From the NCBI GenBank assembly GCA_035508595.1, contig DATJMR010000128.1:1-7972 (forward strand): 7,972 nt of DNA, written 5' to 3'. Source of the DNA: Dyella_B sp035508595. Its GTDB lineage: Bacteria > Pseudomonadota > Gammaproteobacteria > Xanthomonadales > Rhodanobacteraceae. The notes under the pieces were generated by a model. The model did not search any database. It saw only the letters and a list, made by a program, of their open reading frames with translations, and was not told where the DNA came from. Every line of letters starts with the position of its first letter. The first letter of the stretch is position 1. The position numbers were made by a program, and so were the translations under genes. This document shows positions 7,201-7,972 of this stretch, in pieces.

Positions 7201-7373
7201 ATCATCTGCATTCCCTGCGCGGCTCGTTCGCGATGATTCGCGACATGGAGACGGCCGACATGGCCGGGCGGATGGAAGCGCTGGTTGCTGCCAACGACCG
7301 GGAAGCGCTGAAAGTAGCGATAAGAGGGTTTGCCGAGCATGCATCGTCCGTGTTGGGACGACGGACAAGCTAG
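4227..7373 (+). CDS. Hybrid sensor histidine kinase with receiver and HPt domains (BvgS/RcsC-like)
   Basis: Numbering is from ATG 4227 (1048 residues). The N-terminus is cytoplasmic, TM1 is about 67-90, a periplasmic region of about 300 residues follows without recognised motifs, and TM2 is about 397-418. A PAS-like region (TAPFGFALMG...NFTDITARK) spans about 432-548, then a short coiled coil. HisKA has MSHEIRTPLN with phospho-accepting H571. HATPase has N684/N688 in NLLSNA, DTGEG from D720 and GGTGLGLA from G749. The receiver has D829-D830 and phosphoacceptor D873 (MTDLNMPGMDG). The C-terminal HPt has H995 in HSLRG. All four phosphorelay sites are intact, so it should pass phosphate His-Asp-His to a separate regulator, most likely the convergent RcsB-like gene. 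Oddly, the conserved receiver lysine is arginine (R923, AGA, in VRPV). The start is uncertain: GTG 4224, ATG 4227 and ATG 4317 are possible and none has a good ribosome-binding site. The stimulus is unknown. Confidence 0.93.
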   Translation: MYSRLYGDTFVNTLKKCLCRTHSFACSRALMAYNVDRLPTPDPTDAAHARRDAPADAGLLDLHHRQLLYGGGIVISIVLAIAMCALLYSMARDEIARRYTDFAVRKLLIQLEFQAREFAVQTFIAHEEAVWHTRSPASPALIAAFSAQHGRAWLQRNPHFDAILALADITPQQPAASFDRYLALADELSYRAGAYFKLQAQSQAMSGYLYSPDHAFIVLIPAPGPKSPLLAHGVTDVHRLIQSMAPDAAELNRWMAASDASTSQRPIWLAPVLDPLRQQTVIRLVGAAFDKGSPFAIFVSNLPTRSLLARLPPDHYETASLILDGNGRIILGTRQNLSADSLVGRMLRVSPALHSEQPVASFRNGLFVISQGIKGTEWTLVHAFSWRTLVVALWPKLAACAATFLFVAGLIWVALVWLDRRVFMPALRRSQRMVESENLNRTMITTAPFGFALMGLHDRAVLLQNDVMRAYDAWIEGDEPLHRKLLRLFDADPAAPEWQHDLETAVAMKDGSTSDLLVSLMRTRYQGNDVVLCNFTDITARKNTERKLEEARRAADVANEAKSVFLATMSHEIRTPLNAVLGNLELLDRSPLLPEQSERLHTVTSSSYVLLDMISSILDFSKVESGQMTIEAIHFDLAETIRQLGKLFAPMAEAKGIQFDCVIDDALAPHYLGDPTRIRQIVTNLLSNAIKFTRQGEITLEVYHVSETSKDSPIVIGVSDTGEGIAPERQQQLFHPFMQADTSIARRFGGTGLGLALCKRLAELMHGTITVKSEIGLGSTFLVRLPLPMASSAMRASDRDDAIRHLAERGADASTLPARVRALRILVVDDHPANRVLIQQQLKTLGHEADLSEDGSRALQRFAEARYDVVMTDLNMPGMDGYALAQNLRSLGATLPIIAMTASASPAEHARCAAAGIDEVLVRPVLLDTIDRALHRLVGAADESDGAVAAPADLAGGPLPAKVHALMQQTLQQSIDAMGAALDKGDLQSVRDHLHSLRGSFAMIRDMETADMAGRMEALVAANDREALKVAIRGFAEHASSVLGRRTS

Positions 7374-7452
7374 GTTGGGGTGAGGCACCGCCGAACCCCG
7401 ACATTACAGTGTGCATGGCAACGTTGGGTTCGCATGCGCTCACCCCAACCTA
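7371..7452. terminator. 82-bp inverted-repeat (BIME/REP-like) element, likely bidirectional terminator
   Basis: TAGGTTGGGGTGAG (7371-7384) and CTCACCCCAACCTA (7439-7452) are perfect 14-bp reverse complements. Nested inside are CGAACCC (7392-7398) and GGGTTCG (7426-7432). Each half can also fold alone: GTTGGGGT pairs with ACCCCGAC in the left half, with one wobble. Two REP-like hairpins facing each other form the layout called BIME. The element fills the whole gap between two convergent genes, where it may stop transcription from both sides. The first three bases of each arm are the TAG stop codons of the kinase and the regulator. There is no U-run typical of strong intrinsic terminators. Confidence 0.7.
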
Positions 7453-7971
7453 CGCATCGTCCGGCGATGCGCCTGATTGCGATGACGACGCAACAATCCC
7501 GTTGTCCATCGCATAACGCAGCAGATCCACATCGCGTTCGATGCCAAGCTTCTCCATGGCGCGCGTTTTCTGGGTGCTGATCGTCTTTTTGCTGCGACTC
7601 AAACGCTCGGCAATTTCATTGATGGTCAGGCCGCTGGCATAGAGCCGAAGCACTTCGAGTTCACGCTTGCTCAACAACTGTGGCGCGCTACTATCGCGCC
7701 CGTTCCTGTCGAGCGTGCGCATGCTTTTCTCGACCGAGGGCGAATAGTAGACGCCGCCTGTTGCAGCGGCGTGGATGGCCGGAATCAGGTAGTTGACTGC
7801 ATCCGATTTGCTGACGACGCGGGTGATACCCAGTCGTCGCAAGGCACTGAGCACGGCCGGATTGTCCAGCATCGTCAATACGACCAGCTTCACCGAAGGG
7901 TAACGGCGCTGGATGAGCGAAAACAGCGCAATGCCGTCGCCATGTTCGTTTCCCGGCATGGAGTAGTCGGA
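7450..7971 (-). CDS. RcsB-like response regulator (NarL/FixJ class), C-terminal 173 residues, N-terminus beyond window
   Basis: The frame enters at the right edge and ends at TAG 7452-7450. The first visible residues, SDYSMPGNEHGDGIALF, align with the phosphorylation site of E. coli RcsB (TDLSMPGDKYGDGITL), making the Asp at 7968-7966 the phosphoacceptor. LVVLTMLDNPAVLSAL carries the conserved Thr, and VVSKSD the conserved Lys. The LuxR-type HTH (LSKRELEVLRL to EKLG) includes KKTISTQKTRAMEKLG, close to RcsB KTISSQKKSAMMKLG. About 52-55 N-terminal residues, including the acidic pocket, are missing from view. It should bind DNA as a dimer when phosphorylated. The natural phosphodonor is the HPt domain of the convergent kinase. 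Family assignment is strong; orthology to rcsB and its targets are inference. Confidence 0.93.
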   Translation of the reverse strand, partial: SDYSMPGNEHGDGIALFSLIQRRYPSVKLVVLTMLDNPAVLSALRRLGITRVVSKSDAVNYLIPAIHAAATGGVYYSPSVEKSMRTLDRNGRDSSAPQLLSKRELEVLRLYASGLTINEIAERLSRSKKTISTQKTRAMEKLGIERDVDLLRYAMDNGIVASSSQSGASPDDA

Positions 7972-7972
7972 A

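Noticed and set aside
6672..7388. A 238-codon minus-strand frame opposite the receiver and HPt domains.
   Set aside because: It is antisense to well-conserved motifs (D873, H995) and shows no motif of its own.
1..7972. tRNA, rRNA, CRISPR array, insertion sequence or phage genes.
   Set aside because: No such structure is visible; the repeats in 1-3624 are protein-level adhesin repeats, not CRISPR-type direct repeats with unique spacers.

Overview
The window reads as chromosomal DNA from a GC-rich Gram-negative proteobacterium, probably a gammaproteobacterium. A Xanthomonadales/Rhodanobacteraceae-like source is my guess from gene types and composition only. It holds three genes, two of them cut by the window edges, and about 600 bp of non-coding DNA between the first two.

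Region 1 (1-3624, minus strand) is one uninterrupted reading frame of 1208 codons running off the left edge. It is the N-terminal part of a trimeric autotransporter adhesin (YadA/Hia type). Short-period head repeats alternate with neck motifs, and an imperfect tandem duplication of about 311 residues sits in the middle. A strong ribosome-binding site and in-frame stops fix its start, yet the N-terminus has neither the extended signal peptide usual in this family nor any hydrophobic export signal.

Region 2 (3625-4226) is a divergent intergenic region without a convincing gene. It contains several small symmetric sites: a 10-bp inverted repeat, a 10-bp-phased direct repeat, a CRP-like palindrome with a short spacer, and palindromes overlapping a weak promoter candidate.

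Region 3 (4227-7373, plus strand) encodes a hybrid histidine kinase. Its order is TM, about 300-residue periplasmic sensor, TM, PAS-like region, HisKA (H571), HATPase, receiver (D873) and HPt (H995). Region 4 (7450-7971, minus strand) is the C-terminal three quarters of an RcsB-like response regulator converging on the kinase. The two genes are separated by an 82-bp inverted-repeat element whose two ends supply the TAG stop codons of both genes.

The simplest reading is a Bvg/Rcs-like phosphorelay: kinase to its own receiver to its own HPt to the RcsB-like regulator. By position it may control the divergent adhesin. The architecture is seen in the sequence; the regulatory link is inference.
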